NCBI GenBank assembly: GCA_039519185.1
Contig: CM076848.1
Coordinates: 56,322,778-56,386,777 of the forward strand
Direction: 5' to 3'
Length of the DNA stretch: 64,000 nt
Origin: Astragalus membranaceus
Taxonomy: Eukaryota; Streptophyta; Magnoliopsida; Fabales; Fabaceae
Below the pieces are notes generated by a model, which worked only from the letters and a program-made list of their open reading frames with translations, was not told the DNA's origin and did not search any database. Position 1 is the stretch's first letter. Each line of letters starts with the position of its first letter. The position numbers were made by a program, and so were the translations under genes. Of the stretch, positions 21,755 through 33,631 are shown in pieces.

Positions 21755-24361
21755 TGTCATACCCCAATTTTGTCCGGCTTAGGTCCAAACCCTAATTTTC
21801 CACACAAAAATAAATTATGCATTGCATTTTGGGTCCTAGAAACCATTCCAAAGTTTTTAAAATCATTTTTAGGGTTAGAATGCACTTTTTGGGAAATTAG
21901 GGTTTTTAGAGTTAAAAAGGGCGTTTTGGTCATTTATCACTGAAGGTCTATGACTTTTAGTAGCTGAGAGATGAGTGTTTCAAAACATGCATGGTGCATC
22001 AAAATAGTTTTGAAAAATATTTCTAAAAATATTTTGGTTGAGGGCTTGAAATTAAAATCCTATATTTTTACAAAGATAATGGATTATGGTAATAGATTAT
22101 GTGCCTGAATGTTTTCAGAGCACATAATCGATTACTCTCCTATCTTTACTAAAGCAAATAATCGATTGTTTCCTTATTTACAACAATAAATCGATTATCC
22201 TAATCAATTAGGAAGCAAATAATCGATTAGCCTTCATTTGCACATCACACATAATCGATTATGAAGCAAATGGAAGTTTCCATATTTATCAAATAAATCG
22301 ATTACTCCCTTCTTGTAACTAAGCATATAATCGATTACCACCTTTTTAGGAAGGTTGATAATCGATTATACACTTGTTTTTCCTTCACACATAATCGATT
22401 ATCCACTCAAAAATCAATGAGCCAATAATCGATTACATCTCCCAAGTTATTTCCAACATAATCGATTACTCCGTTTCCTAAAATAGATCAAATCTGATTT
22501 CCTATAAATAGGAAGCTCATTTTTCATTTCAAAACACACAGATTTTCACGAACACACATTTTCACCACAATTTCACAACTCCTCTCTGCTTCTCAGACAC
22601 AGATTTTCACGAGATCAGAGAAAAAACCCATTTTTTCTCGAAATCTCTCACATTTTAGAAAAACTCTTCTACGCTTTATTTTTTCGCTCTATTCGTTCCG
22701 TTGGTCAGTCTGAGCTGATCTTCTGCAAGAGTTAGTTGGAGTTGCGTTCTTCAAGTGGTAGTATCTGCCTTCATCAGAGGTATTTCTGTCTTTATATTTG
22801 TTAATATTTAATCATTGTGATCCATGCCAAAATTGCCCTATGTGATTTAACTTAGTTATAGTGTCATTGTTGATGATGAACCACATGATTCCCACTTATG
22901 CCTAGTGCATCATGTTCTGAGTGGTGAAGATGGTCTCAGATGATTCAACCCTTTTAGTTGATATGTTGTTTAAGTTGATGATTGGCAATGTGATTCACAC
23001 TTGTGCACTTGTGCACTTAATCTTAAGTGTGAGGATTGACCAAAGTGATTCAACATTCTTTGATACTTTGGTCGCTAAATAATTTGCTTGCTTATGCTGG
23101 CCAATGATCATGATTGAGGCAACTCTTTTGCTTGAGCTTACAGTGTCATCGTCTACTCTCATATAGAATATCATCAATACTTAGATAGGTCCATTCCTTA
23201 CATTGCATCTTCCACTAGATGTGCATTTAGATTCCCTTGCGTTTTGTAGAAATATTTGAGTATGGTTCTCGCCTAGCATCTTCCACTAGATGTGCATTTA
23301 GGTTCAATCTTGCCTACTCTTGTATTTTTGCTTGATGCCCAATTCAAGTTCCCTCCTTGCCTATCTATGCGTTGTGATCTACTATGTGTAGTTTAGACTT
23401 GATTTTTGTTTGCGAATTCAAATATTGTTGCTTAATGATTTGATTCCACTGATTGTGTTATGCTTGAATCCACCAATTCTTTCTCGCATTCATTGTTTTC
23501 ATTTCTAAACGACCTGGCACAAAAACGGTTACTAGTGGCAATCCATCACAACCTTTGATTGGTTTGATTGCCATGAAAGCCTCAATTTCAAAAGAATTTT
23601 TGTAAGCATAAAGCAAGCTACTAGTGATAATCCATCACAACCTTTGTTGGTTTGATTATCATGAACACGTCCAATTTCAAAAAGCATTTGTCTAGGTATC
23701 AAAGAATCAAAAGCAAGTTATTAGCGGTGGTCCATCATAACCTTTGTTAGTTTGATCATCATGAAAGCTTTCATTTTCTAAAACCTCATCAAAAAGATTT
23801 TCATTTTTAAGGCTCGCTAGAACTACGTCGCTTTGATTCCCATTTGGGATACGTAGGAGCGGGTCACATCCCGTCAAGCATAACAAATAAAAATCATTTT
23901 TCACAATAAGTTTTCAAACAATCATTTTCAAAAGAAGAAGAACTACGTAGCTTTGAGTTCTCCATCGCACCGGGAGATACGTAGGAGCGGGCCATGTCCC
24001 GTCAAGCACTTTTTTCTAAAAAACCATTTTCCCCTTTTTTTTTTCCTAATAAATAAAGATTTTTATTAAGACTTTTTCAATAAGAAGTAGAGAGGCAAAA
24101 TTAAGTATTTTCAAGTCAACACACTAAAACCACACATTTAATTAAAGGTTCCCTCTCAGTAGAGAGGACGGGTGGGGTGCTAACACCTTCCCTGCGCGTA
24201 ACCGACCCCCGAACCCTATTCTCTAGTTTCGCAAGACCAATCGCTTTCCAAAAAAGGTTTTCCTAATATTTTCCTTAATAAATATTGGTGGCGGCTTCAT
24301 TGTCTTAGGAAAAGTTGTGAACGAGAAAGGTTCTCCCTTGGGGACTTTTTCGGGCGCAACA
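21755..24361 (+). repeat. 3' LTR of the Ogre-like element
   Basis: This is a direct repeat of 12764-15370. It ends CGGGCGCAACA and is followed by GGCGCCCAGG, the interrupted solo LTR. Confidence 0.93.
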
Positions 24362-25117
24362 GGCGCCCAGGCACAAGGCGCCATTTTTTGCAACAAGGAC
24401 AGCAGCAACATTTGGCGCCCATGGCGCCCTAGGAACCCAAAATTTCAGAATTTCACCATATTAAATCACCAATTCGATTTAGTCACCAATCTAGTTCACC
24501 AATCCTCAAACCCCAATGCCAATTATCATAAATTGTAAATCACAACACCAAACAACAATTTAATCGAACACCTAGCACGCGTTTAATAATAACAACAATG
24601 AACACCAAGTTCTAGAGTCACAACAATCACCAACAATGCCAAATTTCAATCCAACTTAGTTATAGTTCAACTAACACCAAATCAAACATCAAAATCAATC
24701 AAAGGGTATTATAGAACCTATCCCCACATAACCCCATCATGAAACCCCATTATAAGGAAGAACCCCACCCTTACCTTATAGTAGGAGAGCACCAATTCTC
24801 TTGATCGAGTCACCAACAAAACCTCAGCAACACGGCTCCTCTCTTCTCCTTGGATGTGCGAAACCCTCTCCTTCTCCTCCCTTGGGTGCGCCGAATTCTC
24901 CTTCTCTTCTCCTCTATCTATTTCGCGACTCATCTCTCTATTTTTCTCAAACAAATTCGAAAATGAGCACAACCCTAGCCTAGGCGCTTCACCTATGCGC
25001 CTAACTAGTGGGCTTGGATCACGGGCTTTCCTCCAGCTTAAGCCCAATCACTAACGCCATCCCCTAATATTCATTTACACACCTCTTAATCAAACGCTAA
25101 TATAATTACACCAACTA

Positions 25118-25149
<32 letters not shown>

Positions 25150-25206
25150 GAATACCTAAATATTTAATTAAATAATTTTAATTAAATATTTGGGCGTTAC
25201 ATGAAG

Positions 25207-25301
25207 CAGCAGAACGGGTTGGGTGTTGGGCTGGGCCTGTATTGGTTTTTCAATATTTGCACCCCATCTTTTCTTCATACAAACACTGCAGAGAAAAACA
25301 A
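25207..25301 (+). repeat. Copia 5' LTR, last part
   Basis: This continues the LTR after the nested solo LTR and aligns with 29174-29248 up to GCAGAGAAAAACAA, with a 20-bp length difference. The end may extend to 25324 if the LTR runs up to the primer site. Confidence 0.75.
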
Positions 25302-25324
25302 GTGAAATTGGTCAAATTACAACA

Positions 25325-25338
25325 TGGTATCAATGAGC
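25325..25338 (+). other. Copia primer binding site, initiator tRNA-Met type
   Basis: TGGTATCAATGAGC resembles TGGTATCAGAGC, the common plant copia site complementary to initiator tRNA-Met, with a 2-base insertion. Confidence 0.6.
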
Positions 25339-25573
25339 TTGTTACAATCCAGGGAAAATAGGAAAATTTTTAACTCTATCTCTTTCTTTTAGATTTCTTT
25401 AAGGTTCTTGTTAAGTGTCAAGAAAAAATTTCTGTAAAACAGCAAGTGGCTGTGTGTGAATTTTTTCTTTAAAGGTTCTTTAAATCTTTCCTATTTTTAA
25501 AGCATGCACAGTGTGAAACTGTGCAACAGCAGTGACTAATTGGTTTTGTGTTTAAAAGGTTTCAGTTTGTAAG

Positions 25574-26581
25574 ATGACAAGTACAGGTTTAAACACACCA
25601 GTCCCTAAATTGGATGGGAAAAACTATGACAGATGGTGCATTCAGATGAAGACAGTTCTTGGTTGTCATGGGTTTTTGAGGATTGTCAAAAATGGCTTTG
25701 AGCCATTGGCTGAAAATCCTACTCCTGCCCAAACTAACATTTTTAATGAAAATGAGCAAAAGGATTTCAAAGCTATGTATCTCATTCATCAAGGATGTGA
25801 TAAAACTAACTTTGATAGGATAAGGAATCTAGAGACTTCTAAAGCTGCCTGGGATGCCTTAGAACAGTACTACACAGGGGATGCTCCTATTAAAGAAGAG
25901 AAGTTGCAGGCTCTAAGAGCTCAATATGAAACATTAATGATGAAGGAAGGGGAGTGTATTTCTGACTTCTTTATAAGGTTAAAGAAAATCACTAATACTA
26001 TGACAATGTATGGGGAAACTCTTACAGAAAAGGTGATCTGTAAGAAAGTCCTAAGGTCCTTGACTAAGAAGTTTGGCTGGGTAGTCAACAGTATTGAAGA
26101 TACAACTTTACCTGATGACTTTAAAGTGGAGGAGCTTCAAGCAAAGCTTGAAGCAAATGAGCTAAGGATCAATCTGCTAGAAGGTGAAGAAGAAGATGAC
26201 CAAGCATTATTCACCAAAGCTAAGGGTAAGAAAGGAGCCACAGACAACAGCCAATCAGGTAAACCTAATTGGTCTAAAGGTAAGGCAGGTAAATCTAATC
26301 CTAAATCTGATTTCAATAAGGGAAATAACAATGCTTCTAAAGGCAAAGATAAATCTAAAGTGCAATGCTACAGATGCGATAAGTATGGGCACTATGCTAC
26401 TAAGTGCCCTACTAGAAAGGACTTTAAGTCCAAAGAAGTTGAATCTGAAGCCAATGTGGCTAAAGAAGATTCAGATTCAGAATCTAATCCTGTAGCTTTT
26501 AGCATGATTATTGATGAACCAGAGGAGATAAAGACTAAGGAAGTCTCTGTATGTTCGAAAGCTAAAACAGAAACTAAGTAA
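25574..26581 (+). CDS. Copia Gag polyprotein, N-terminal open part
   Basis: The 335-residue frame starts MTSTGLNTPVPKLDGKNYDRW. This leads into a UBN2-type plant copia Gag (YDRWCIQMKTVL; AWDALEQYY; LQALRAQYETLMMKEGE; VLRSLTKKF). A charged linker follows, then a zinc knuckle C-x2-C-x4-H-x4-C (CYRCDKYGHYATKC, about residues 264-277). In copia elements this protein packages the RNA. A TAA at 26579-26581 ends it, but the same frame continues to 27868, so this stop is probably a point mutation within a longer Gag-Pol. Confidence 0.85.
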   Translation: MTSTGLNTPVPKLDGKNYDRWCIQMKTVLGCHGFLRIVKNGFEPLAENPTPAQTNIFNENEQKDFKAMYLIHQGCDKTNFDRIRNLETSKAAWDALEQYYTGDAPIKEEKLQALRAQYETLMMKEGECISDFFIRLKKITNTMTMYGETLTEKVICKKVLRSLTKKFGWVVNSIEDTTLPDDFKVEELQAKLEANELRINLLEGEEEDDQALFTKAKGKKGATDNSQSGKPNWSKGKAGKSNPKSDFNKGNNNASKGKDKSKVQCYRCDKYGHYATKCPTRKDFKSKEVESEANVAKEDSDSESNPVAFSMIIDEPEEIKTKEVSVCSKAKTETK

Positions 26582-27868
26582 GTTTCTGTGGGTTCTGTGA
26601 CTGAACCTAAAACAGAGACTAGGGAAGTTTCTGTGATACCTAAAGCTAAACTAGAAGCAGAATCTAAGGAGGTCTCTGTGAGTTTAGAATGTATGAGTCT
26701 AAAAACTGTGAATTTTGAAACTGTGAGTTTTAAAAATGTGATTTTAGAAACTGTGAATTCAGAATCTGTAAGTGCAGAAACTGTGAGTTTAGAAACTACA
26801 AATTTTGAAACTGAATTAGGAACAGAAATTAAGGAAATTTCTGTGACTAATAAAATGGAACCTAGGATAAGTAAAAGCTGTGAATATGCTGTCTTTGCTA
26901 TTACAACTAATATTGGCAGGATTTTTGAAGTAATGTGGCCCTTGAACTATGGCTGTTCAAGCCACATGACTAGTCATAAGGAATGGCTGATTGACTCTTA
27001 TCCTAGAAGGAAAGTTGGCATTAAAAATGCTAAACCTATTACAGCAGCTAGTGTGAGGAACTTAAGGTTCAAAAGGGAAGTTGGACAGGTAATATCTACT
27101 AAAAATATTTCCTATGTTCCAGACACTACTTGTTTGATAAGTAAAAGGTTTGTGAAAAAGCTGAAATCTGAAATTAAGGATTTAATTCAAATTGAATATT
27201 CATCTACCTATAGGTCACTTAATATGGTTTCATTAAGTGCCAACAAAATGGTTTTAACTTGTGTAGATGAGTATTCAAAGCTTTGGATCTATTTGATAAA
27301 AACCAGAGGAGGAGCTTTGGTATGTTTTAAACTGTTTCAGGGTGAAACTGAATTACTTGGAGGCTGTCCTAAGGAGGAAAGGAGCACTAAAGACCCTATG
27401 ATGAGGAAACTTGACACTGAGGAAGCTGTACAGCAGCAAGCAGATGGAATTCCTCACTATAAGGAATCTGTCAAGTAAATTTCAGAACCTATTGGTCAAG
27501 TACTGACTAAGGGACAAAGGCTGGCAGATTCAGAAGCATTTGACTGCTATGAAACTCTTGAAGGAAAAGGGCTGAGAAGGGCTACAATTGAGGAGTTAAA
27601 CTCCATTTATGAAGACTTAGGGACTCTATGTGATGTCTATGGACTAGAGTTCTTGAGGACGCCTAAAAGCTCTACTCTACAACAACTAAAATGTGCTAAG
27701 GGAGTCCTAGCAAGGATTGACAAGGCAGATTGCAGTTCTGCCAGCAACATTGCAGAATGCTCTCTGAGTTTCAAAACTGCAACTCAAGCAGCTTGGCTAG
27801 AAGCACTGAACCACTGCTCAACTAAAGAGCAGGTGGCTGATTTTTTTACTAAAGGCTCTAAAAGGTAA
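26582..27868 (+). pseudogene. Copia Pol remnant, in frame with Gag
   Basis: The Gag frame continues after one stop through a repetitive part (EVSV and E-TV-F/S-like units, about 26582-26850). It then reaches a protease-like stretch (WPLNYGCSSHMTSHKEWL), where the family's catalytic Asp-Ser-Gly is replaced by Asn-Tyr-Gly. An integrase scrap (VDEYSKLWIYLIKTR) follows. A second TAA lies at 27476-27478, and the frame ends with an RNase H tail (HCSTKEQVADFFTKGSKR). Most of integrase and all reverse transcriptase core motifs are absent. The frame is otherwise kept over about 2.3 kb, which suggests the deletions were in phase. Confidence 0.8.
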
Positions 27869-28052
27869 AGTTTTAACTAAGCTTAGGAGACAGCTAGGTT
27901 GAAAGCTAACATCTGGGGGCTTGTCCCAGATCATCATTGATTAATGCCTAACAGGGGGTTGTCCTGGTATTAGAATCTGTCTCTAAGCCTAACTCCTTAT
28001 TATGCTTAAGGAAGGGTTCTAAGTTTTTTAGTGTTTTTGGCTTAAGGAAGGG

Positions 28053-29248
28053 TATTGGGTTTTTAAGCAAAAACCCTAAAAATGCCTAACAGCTATATTT
28101 TCAAAACTGAAATATAGCTGTTAGAATCATGTGACCAAACAGTCTCTGTGTTACAGTTTTAATCACAGCTGTATTAACAGATTTAGGTACATTAGGTTAC
28201 AACTATGTAACTAATTAGTTTCTAACTAGTTTAGTTAAACAAGCTTAACAAACTGAGTTGTTAGCTACAACAACTCAATAACTACCAGCTAATACATCCT
28301 TTTCAAAAGCTATAAATACATATGTAATAGCAGCAGAATGTACAGTGAATAATATACACAGCAATAAATTGTTTTACAGTTTTCCTTTACATTGCGTCTT
28401 CATATCTCCTCTCTGTGCATTCTGTTCCTCACGATTCTCTCTTAAGTTTCCTTCACCTCTTGAGTGCTTCAAATTCCTTCAAAGTTGTGAAAGATCCTGA
28501 TAGCAAAGAAAAGAAGAAGGTTAACAATTAATTTCAGTGACTGAAATTAAAAGAAAGAAAGGAAGAACAAAGAAGGTTATGAGAAACCAAGATTAGGGTT
28601 TTTCTGAAATAAAAAGGAACACAGCAAGGTTGCAGCGCAAGGAAAACAGTAAATAGTATAGGGTTTATCAACAAAACCAAGAACACAAGGAAATCATCAA
28701 AGTTATTGTTGATTTACCTTGTGAATGTTCTGATCTGTGTATTTGTGTGAATTGTCCTTCGTTTTGTGAGTTTCATACATACAACACAAAGAAGAACTTC
28801 GAATCAGTGAAGGAGAGAACGAAACAGTATCGATTCGAAACTAGGGTTTCAAAATATAACAAAATCAGTTACTAAAACAAAGGGTTTTTCGTTAATACCT
28901 TTGTGTAGTCATTCTTGCTGCTCTGCTGGTGTGGTTCCAGTGTTGATTCAGCAAGATCTCTGGTTCCATCTTTGAACCCTAGCAGAGCGCTGAAAAAAGG
29001 GTTGACGAAGAAGGAGAGAACGGCGCAACAAGGTTGAAGAAGAAGAGTCTTGATTTTCTGATCAGTCAGTTTAGGGTTTGGCTTTTTATAGTCCGGGTAA
29101 ACTGGATCCGCAGGCAGATCCAAACCAAGTGGGTTCGGGTGCGCAATACCCGGTTCCCATGCTTTGTTTGAAGCAGCAGAACAGGTTGGGTGTTGGGCTG
29201 GGCCTGATTGGTTTTTCTCCTTCTTACAAACCCTGCAGAGAAAAACAA
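28053..29248 (+). repeat. Copia 3' LTR
   Basis: The LTR is 1196 bp, is preceded by the purine tract AAGGAAGGG, and starts TATTGGGTTTTTAAGC. Its TATA box is at 28311-28318. It is the uninterrupted counterpart of the split 5' LTR and shows the empty target of the solo LTR at TGAAG (29169-29173). Confidence 0.9.
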
Positions 29249-29253
29249 GTTGT

Positions 29254-29829
29254 CATGGTCACAAAAGGCTTCTCTTTCTTTCCTGAGTGATATCGATATC
29301 GATGCGCATTATCCACAGTTTTACCTGTACTAATCTACATCGAAGAATTTGGCTGACTACATGTATTTGTCTTTATCGGTCTGTATAGTTCTCCCTCCAA
29401 TAAAATTTTTGCCACACTCAAAATTTGAACTTGAAACTTTGAAGTGGGATAGAAACTCAGTTATCAGTTGGACCAACCCTCGTTGGTTTTTACACAAAAG
29501 GAATTATTGTTGTTGTTGTAAAGGTTAATTATGAAAATGTACGGGGACCACATTAATACCAAGTCACAAAAGTTAAGGACTAAATGAATATTAAGTTGTA
29601 AAAATCCGTGTCCAAACAGACATCGAGAATTTAAGAGATTAATCTATATACTGTTTGAAAATGTCAAAAACTAAACTTTACTAAAATTTGAGGAACCAAA
29701 TTAGCTATTAATTCGTTTTAATCGATATTCATTGCAAATATGTTATTTTTATCCTCATTGAGTATCTTACGTTTTTTTAGCCTTTGTAGCCTAAAAGAGA
29801 GTATGTTATGTTTTTTTGGTTACAAGAGA
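29254..29829. other. Spacer, partly homologous to the XTH upstream region
   Basis: No gene is seen. CATGGTCA right after the copia element fits the site near 34455. A second match lies at about 29497-29545 versus 34465-34510, with about 230 bp of extra sequence between. Beyond 29550 the homology fades. Confidence 0.5.
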
Positions 29830-31138
29830 TAAAAAAGAAAAAGACGCCTAACAAACGAAATATCTAGTACATCCGCATCAAGATACGGTATCAATCCTGA
29901 AGGAGGAGCATCTAATTGGACGAAAGGATCTTTGCAATTGACACCTAATTTGGCCAAAAAAAGCTGCACAAAAATTTGACTCTCTATAAGTATGGTGGAT
30001 CTGGATCTCCCATGCATGATGGCCCATTAGCAAAGCAATCTCATTCTCCAGCTGATGATAAGTTGTATTACCTCGAGATAAAAGGTGTAGAGTTTGTAAA
30101 GAATCAGCGTAACACACAACCTTTCTATACCCCATATCCCAACACAAAACCACTCCCTTCAAAAGTCCCACTAACTTTGCATGCAGGATGCGAGACACTC
30201 CAAGAGTGCCGTAATAACCCCTTAAGAATTTTCATGACTTGTCCTGGATCAACCCACCGAACCTAGCCATACTAGGATTGGTTAAGGCGCTCCCATCAAC
30301 ATTTAGAGCAAGAAAACCCATAGGTGCCCGATCAAGGCCAAGACGCCATCTTGCTAGACTTCACTCTCTGTCCACTATCATCATTAGCCATAAACGCCTT
30401 TGAGATATCATGATAAAGAGCCAAAACTTGAGCACTAACCCGACGAGCATGAATCTGCTCCCATCCAAAAATCTTCTTGTTACGAGCAAACTGATAGCAA
30501 CACATAAAACACCGTGATTTTGGATTAAATCCCGAAGCCAAGCAACAAAGATCAAATCATCACTGGGGGTTACAATCATATTCTGGCCAAAATAATTCCA
30601 AACCTCCCTGACAAAGCAACACGCATAAAAGAAATGGTGCATTGACTCTTCATTAGCATTACACAACACACAAGTTGTGTGTACGCGTGCATTTTTCTTT
30701 GAGCCAAAATAACACGTAAAGGAAGTGACTTATGAGCTAGCTGCCAAATCAAAATCTGCAAATTAGTAGGCAGTTTCATTTTCCAGATCCAAGCCCAATT
30801 TTGATTATCAACCTCGGCCCGATTACTAGCATTCAACATATAAAAAGCTTATTTTGTTGAATAAATTCCTGACATATGTTGATCCCAAGTCCAAGCATCT
30901 ACAGCAAAGAATGCATTTGCAGAATAGATCTCTTGATATCAACCGGAATGCTAGTATAGAGATTATCTAACTTCCACTCACCATTATTCCACACATCTTT
31001 CACCTCGAGATCTCTATCATGGATATCAACAAAGGAGACAAGCATACAAAGGGGAGTATTAGAAAACCAACATGAATACCAAAAACTACAAGAGCCATTG
31101 TTGTGTAAAAACATGTGCAAGTATACACAGTCCAACAA
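29830..31138 (-). pseudogene. L1-type LINE remnant, C-terminal half
   Basis: Minus-strand fragments lie in the order of a plant L1 ORF2 C-terminus. First (31138-30899) is a stretch with SFVDIHDRDLEVKDVWNNGEW. Next (30839-30361) is a zinc-binding reverse-transcriptase domain, with WIWKMKLPTNLQILIWQLAH and the HHFFYACCFVREVW part. Last (30198-29878) is an RNase H-like domain, with ADSLQTLHLLSRG and HTYRESNFCAAFF. Frameshifts and stops separate the pieces. The reverse-transcriptase core is missing. Old and non-functional. Confidence 0.8.
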
Positions 31139-32271
31139 GTAGTATAAGGATAAATAGATATCGTTCCCACGAGGATTGGCGTTTAAAAAGTGTTTAATGT
31201 GGCTAGTAAATTAGTGAAGTAAAATACAGTAACACAAGTTCTTTGAAAGCATTTTTAAATAACAATTTAAGTAAAAGGCTGTGAAAATCAGAGTTGAGAA
31301 TAAGTTGGAATGAGTTCACTATGAAAATCCTTCTTAGTGCACTATTGCTGCATCTGATGCTGCAGCAATAGATGCTGTAGCAATGGTTACTGTTTTGTCA
31401 AACACTCTCACTGGGGTTTCGCTACAAGAGTCTATGTCTAGACCCTAAATAGATATATCCTAGGCTGCTTACGCACGCACAGTGTTCATCTCATGGATTT
31501 TGCCCTCCTATGCCTAAGGTTGAGCAAGGAGCATAAAAGTGTCATTTAATACTCAGTATCCATGTTATCTTTTGAGATCTATTTGCAAACCATTTCTGAA
31601 TCTACAAATGCTACTCAAAATTAGTTCGTCATTCCTAATTTAAGATGGAAATATTAAGTTCACAAAAGATAACTTGCTAAAACATCAAAGGCATCTCAAT
31701 AAATACACTAAAAATTATTACATAGATCCCAACATTCCAACTATGAGTATTTAGCTCATATTGAACAAACAACACAAAAGAAACAACTTAAACATAAATG
31801 CTAAAGTCATATCAACAAGATACTAGGTAGAAATTATACTAATAGTGAAGAACCGAAGGTATGCTCGAAGGTTGAGCTTAGAGAAACGGTCCTGCTTCCG
31901 AAATAGAAATCCTCGTATTTGTACAAAGATGCTTCACGGTACATAAAAAGTGGTACAAAGATGTTAGAATATCAGTTATGATTTGTCATATCAATTAATT
32001 AAAATTATTATCAATTAGTATCAATTAGATTTAATTAGTCTTAATTGTAGTTGATTCCTATTTTATTTATAAATAGATATGAGTGTGCTCCATTATCTAC
32101 CCACGTAGACGTACAAATTCCACAAAAGAATTTGATTTATTTCGATCATGAATTACATAAAGTAGAACCAAAAAAAGAAAAAAAATGAAAGAATCATATA
32201 GAATAGCTTGCCAAATAGATAACATATAATTCGACAAAAACAGTTTGTTTCTTCAAGATGATCTCTCAGAA
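31139..32271. other. Intergenic, downstream of XTH; possible old LTR remnant at left
   Basis: No gene is seen. Bases 31105-31185, read in reverse, contain a CCTCGTGGGAACGATATCTA word that I associate with plant Ty3/gypsy LTR ends. This is weak evidence. The 32100-32270 part presumably holds the XTH 3' untranslated region and terminator. Confidence 0.3.
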
Positions 32272-33507
32272 TCAGAACCTTGAGCGGCTACACTCAGCAG
32301 GAATGCCTTGTGGGAATCGCTTAAGATCGCTGCAATAGTTATAGATCATGAAATATTTCTGAACCCATCTCAGTCTTCTTCTACCATAAGCATCAAGCTC
32401 GTTACTCTGCAAAGCAGAATCAGAGAAAGAATTGGAAGACACTGAGGAGGAGAACTGTGTGGCTTTGAAATTCCTGTAGTATGCTGTGAAGGGTGCTTTG
32501 GACCAATCAGTTTTCACCAAGCCACCCCTTGTGGCCCAATCATCAGCACTCCATAGACTTGAATATATTCTCATTGGTTGGTTCTTTGGGTATGGAACAC
32601 CAACTGACTCTGCATTCTTAAACACCCTTATTGGAATGTTGTCAACCAAGAATCTGCAGTATTAACAATTTCATTTAGTATTTATTATTTAACCAATCAA
32701 AGATAAAAAAAATTATTCGAGTATGTTATTTTTGAAGTTGTAGTATTTGTTTATTATTGCTTACATAATGTGTTGTGGCTTCCAGATGATAGAGTAAGTG
32801 TGGAAATTCTTGGTAGGGTCAAACCAAAGGTAGAATTGTTGTTCTCTGTTTCCTCTGCCTTGTGAAAAGACATTTGTGTGAAGAATGTAAGGGTCACCGC
32901 TAACATTCCCCAAGAATTCAAAATCAATCTCATCATGAGTTGGTCCTTGTGATGATAACTGCATTAAATCATATGTAAATATCAGAAACTAATTTTGAAA
33001 GAAAAAATAGTATAACTTGCTTCGTGGGTTTGAAAGGTTGATGCCAAAAGTGAACAAGCATGAGAATATAAGAGTTGTATTTTCATAGGTAAAGCGTGTG
33101 ATTTCATGATGAAGATATATTATTAAAGTTGCTTTTGAAAAACAAACAGAGAATATTTGTACAAAAAAAAACAAAGAATCATGCAAGGAGTAAGGAAAAG
33201 AAGAAAATAATTGAATAGTAAAACGTACGTAGTAAGCAGTGACGGTGCCAGCAGAGTTGCCAGCAACGAGTTTGAGCTGCATATCAATTCTACCAAAGAG
33301 GTGCTCTTTCTTGGATTGGAAGCCAGAGCCAGAGACTTTGTCTAAGGAAAGAGATAGAAGTTGACCACCGTTGAATATCTTAGCACGGTGATCACCCCAT
33401 GTTAGATCAAAGTCTTGGTTGAAGTTAGCAGAAGAAGAAGCCACCAAGGAGCTAACTACAACTCCAACAAGCATGAGGACATTGAACTTTATACGAATAG
33501 AAGCCAT
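32272..33507 (-). CDS. Xyloglucan endotransglucosylase/hydrolase (XTH), intact
   Basis: XTH enzymes cut and rejoin xyloglucan in the cell wall (GH16 family). Exons on the minus strand are 33507-33229, 32958-32765 and 32653-32272, with GT-AG introns. They give 284 residues, the usual XTH length. A signal peptide covers about residues 1-30. Exon 2 carries the catalytic motif HDEIDFEFLG (residues 101-110) with both Glu residues and the Asp intact. It is followed by the conserved N-glycosylation site N-V-S (111-113). The XET C-terminal domain ends with two cysteines in YCSDLKRF and ECSRSRF. The ATG at 33507 is chosen because the upstream GTG of the same frame is not a plausible start. A tandem copy begins at the left window edge. 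Confidence 0.95.
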
Positions 33508-33599
33508 TATATTGGACACTCGAAGATAGAAAGAGAGATGAATGTGATTGTTGTAATGTGATGTGGAGGAATGTGTTAGAAAGAGGTGTGTATATATAT

Positions 33600-33631
<32 letters not shown>

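Larger units (their letters stand above)
12589..24361 (+). mobile_element. Ogre-like LTR retrotransposon, non-autonomous
   Basis: Two direct LTRs of 2607 bp (12764-15370 and 21755-24361) start TGTCATACCCCAATTTTG and end TCGGGCGCAACA. A primer site fitting tRNA-Arg follows LTR 1, and AAAGAGGGGCAGC precedes LTR 2. The primer and LTR ends match the Ogre/Tat branch of Ty3/gypsy as known in legumes. The 6.4-kb interior has no gag or pol, whereas full Ogre elements carry very long coding interiors. The left side holds 175 extra bases (12589-12763) that copy the sequence before LTR 2. GGCGCCC occurs on both flanks (12582-12588, 24362-24368). Confidence 0.85.
11228..25201. mobile_element. Solo LTR (TGTAAC...GTTACA) carrying a nested Ogre-like element
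   Basis: The ends are TGTAACACCCC and GGGCGTTACA, flanked by the 5-bp target duplication TGAAG (11223-11227 and 25202-25206). The intact copia 3' LTR shows the empty site at 29169-29173. Removing the Ogre-like insert leaves about 2.2 kb without coding potential, primer site or second LTR. It is therefore read as a solo LTR of a Ty3/gypsy-like family, left after recombination between two LTRs. The left part has TTCACACC(C/T)(A/G)GCTC words recurring between about 11869 and 12200. Confidence 0.8.
10099..29248 (+). mobile_element. Defective copia LTR retrotransposon with other elements nested in its 5' LTR
   Basis: The 5' LTR is split (10099-11227 plus 25207 to about 25301). The 3' LTR is intact (28053-29248). 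A tRNA-Met-type primer site lies at 25325. A 5-bp target duplication, GTTGT, flanks the element (10094-10098 and 29249-29253) and fits the empty site upstream of the intact XTH gene (near 34453). The interior codes for copia Gag and scraps of protease, integrase and RNase H in one frame with two stops. The element is non-autonomous. The native length without nested DNA is about 5.2 kb. Confidence 0.88.

Noticed and set aside
32989..33519. XTH start at the upstream GTG and read-through into intron 1
   Set aside because: ATG at 33507 gives the normal signal peptide, and the exon 1 donor at 33228 is clear.
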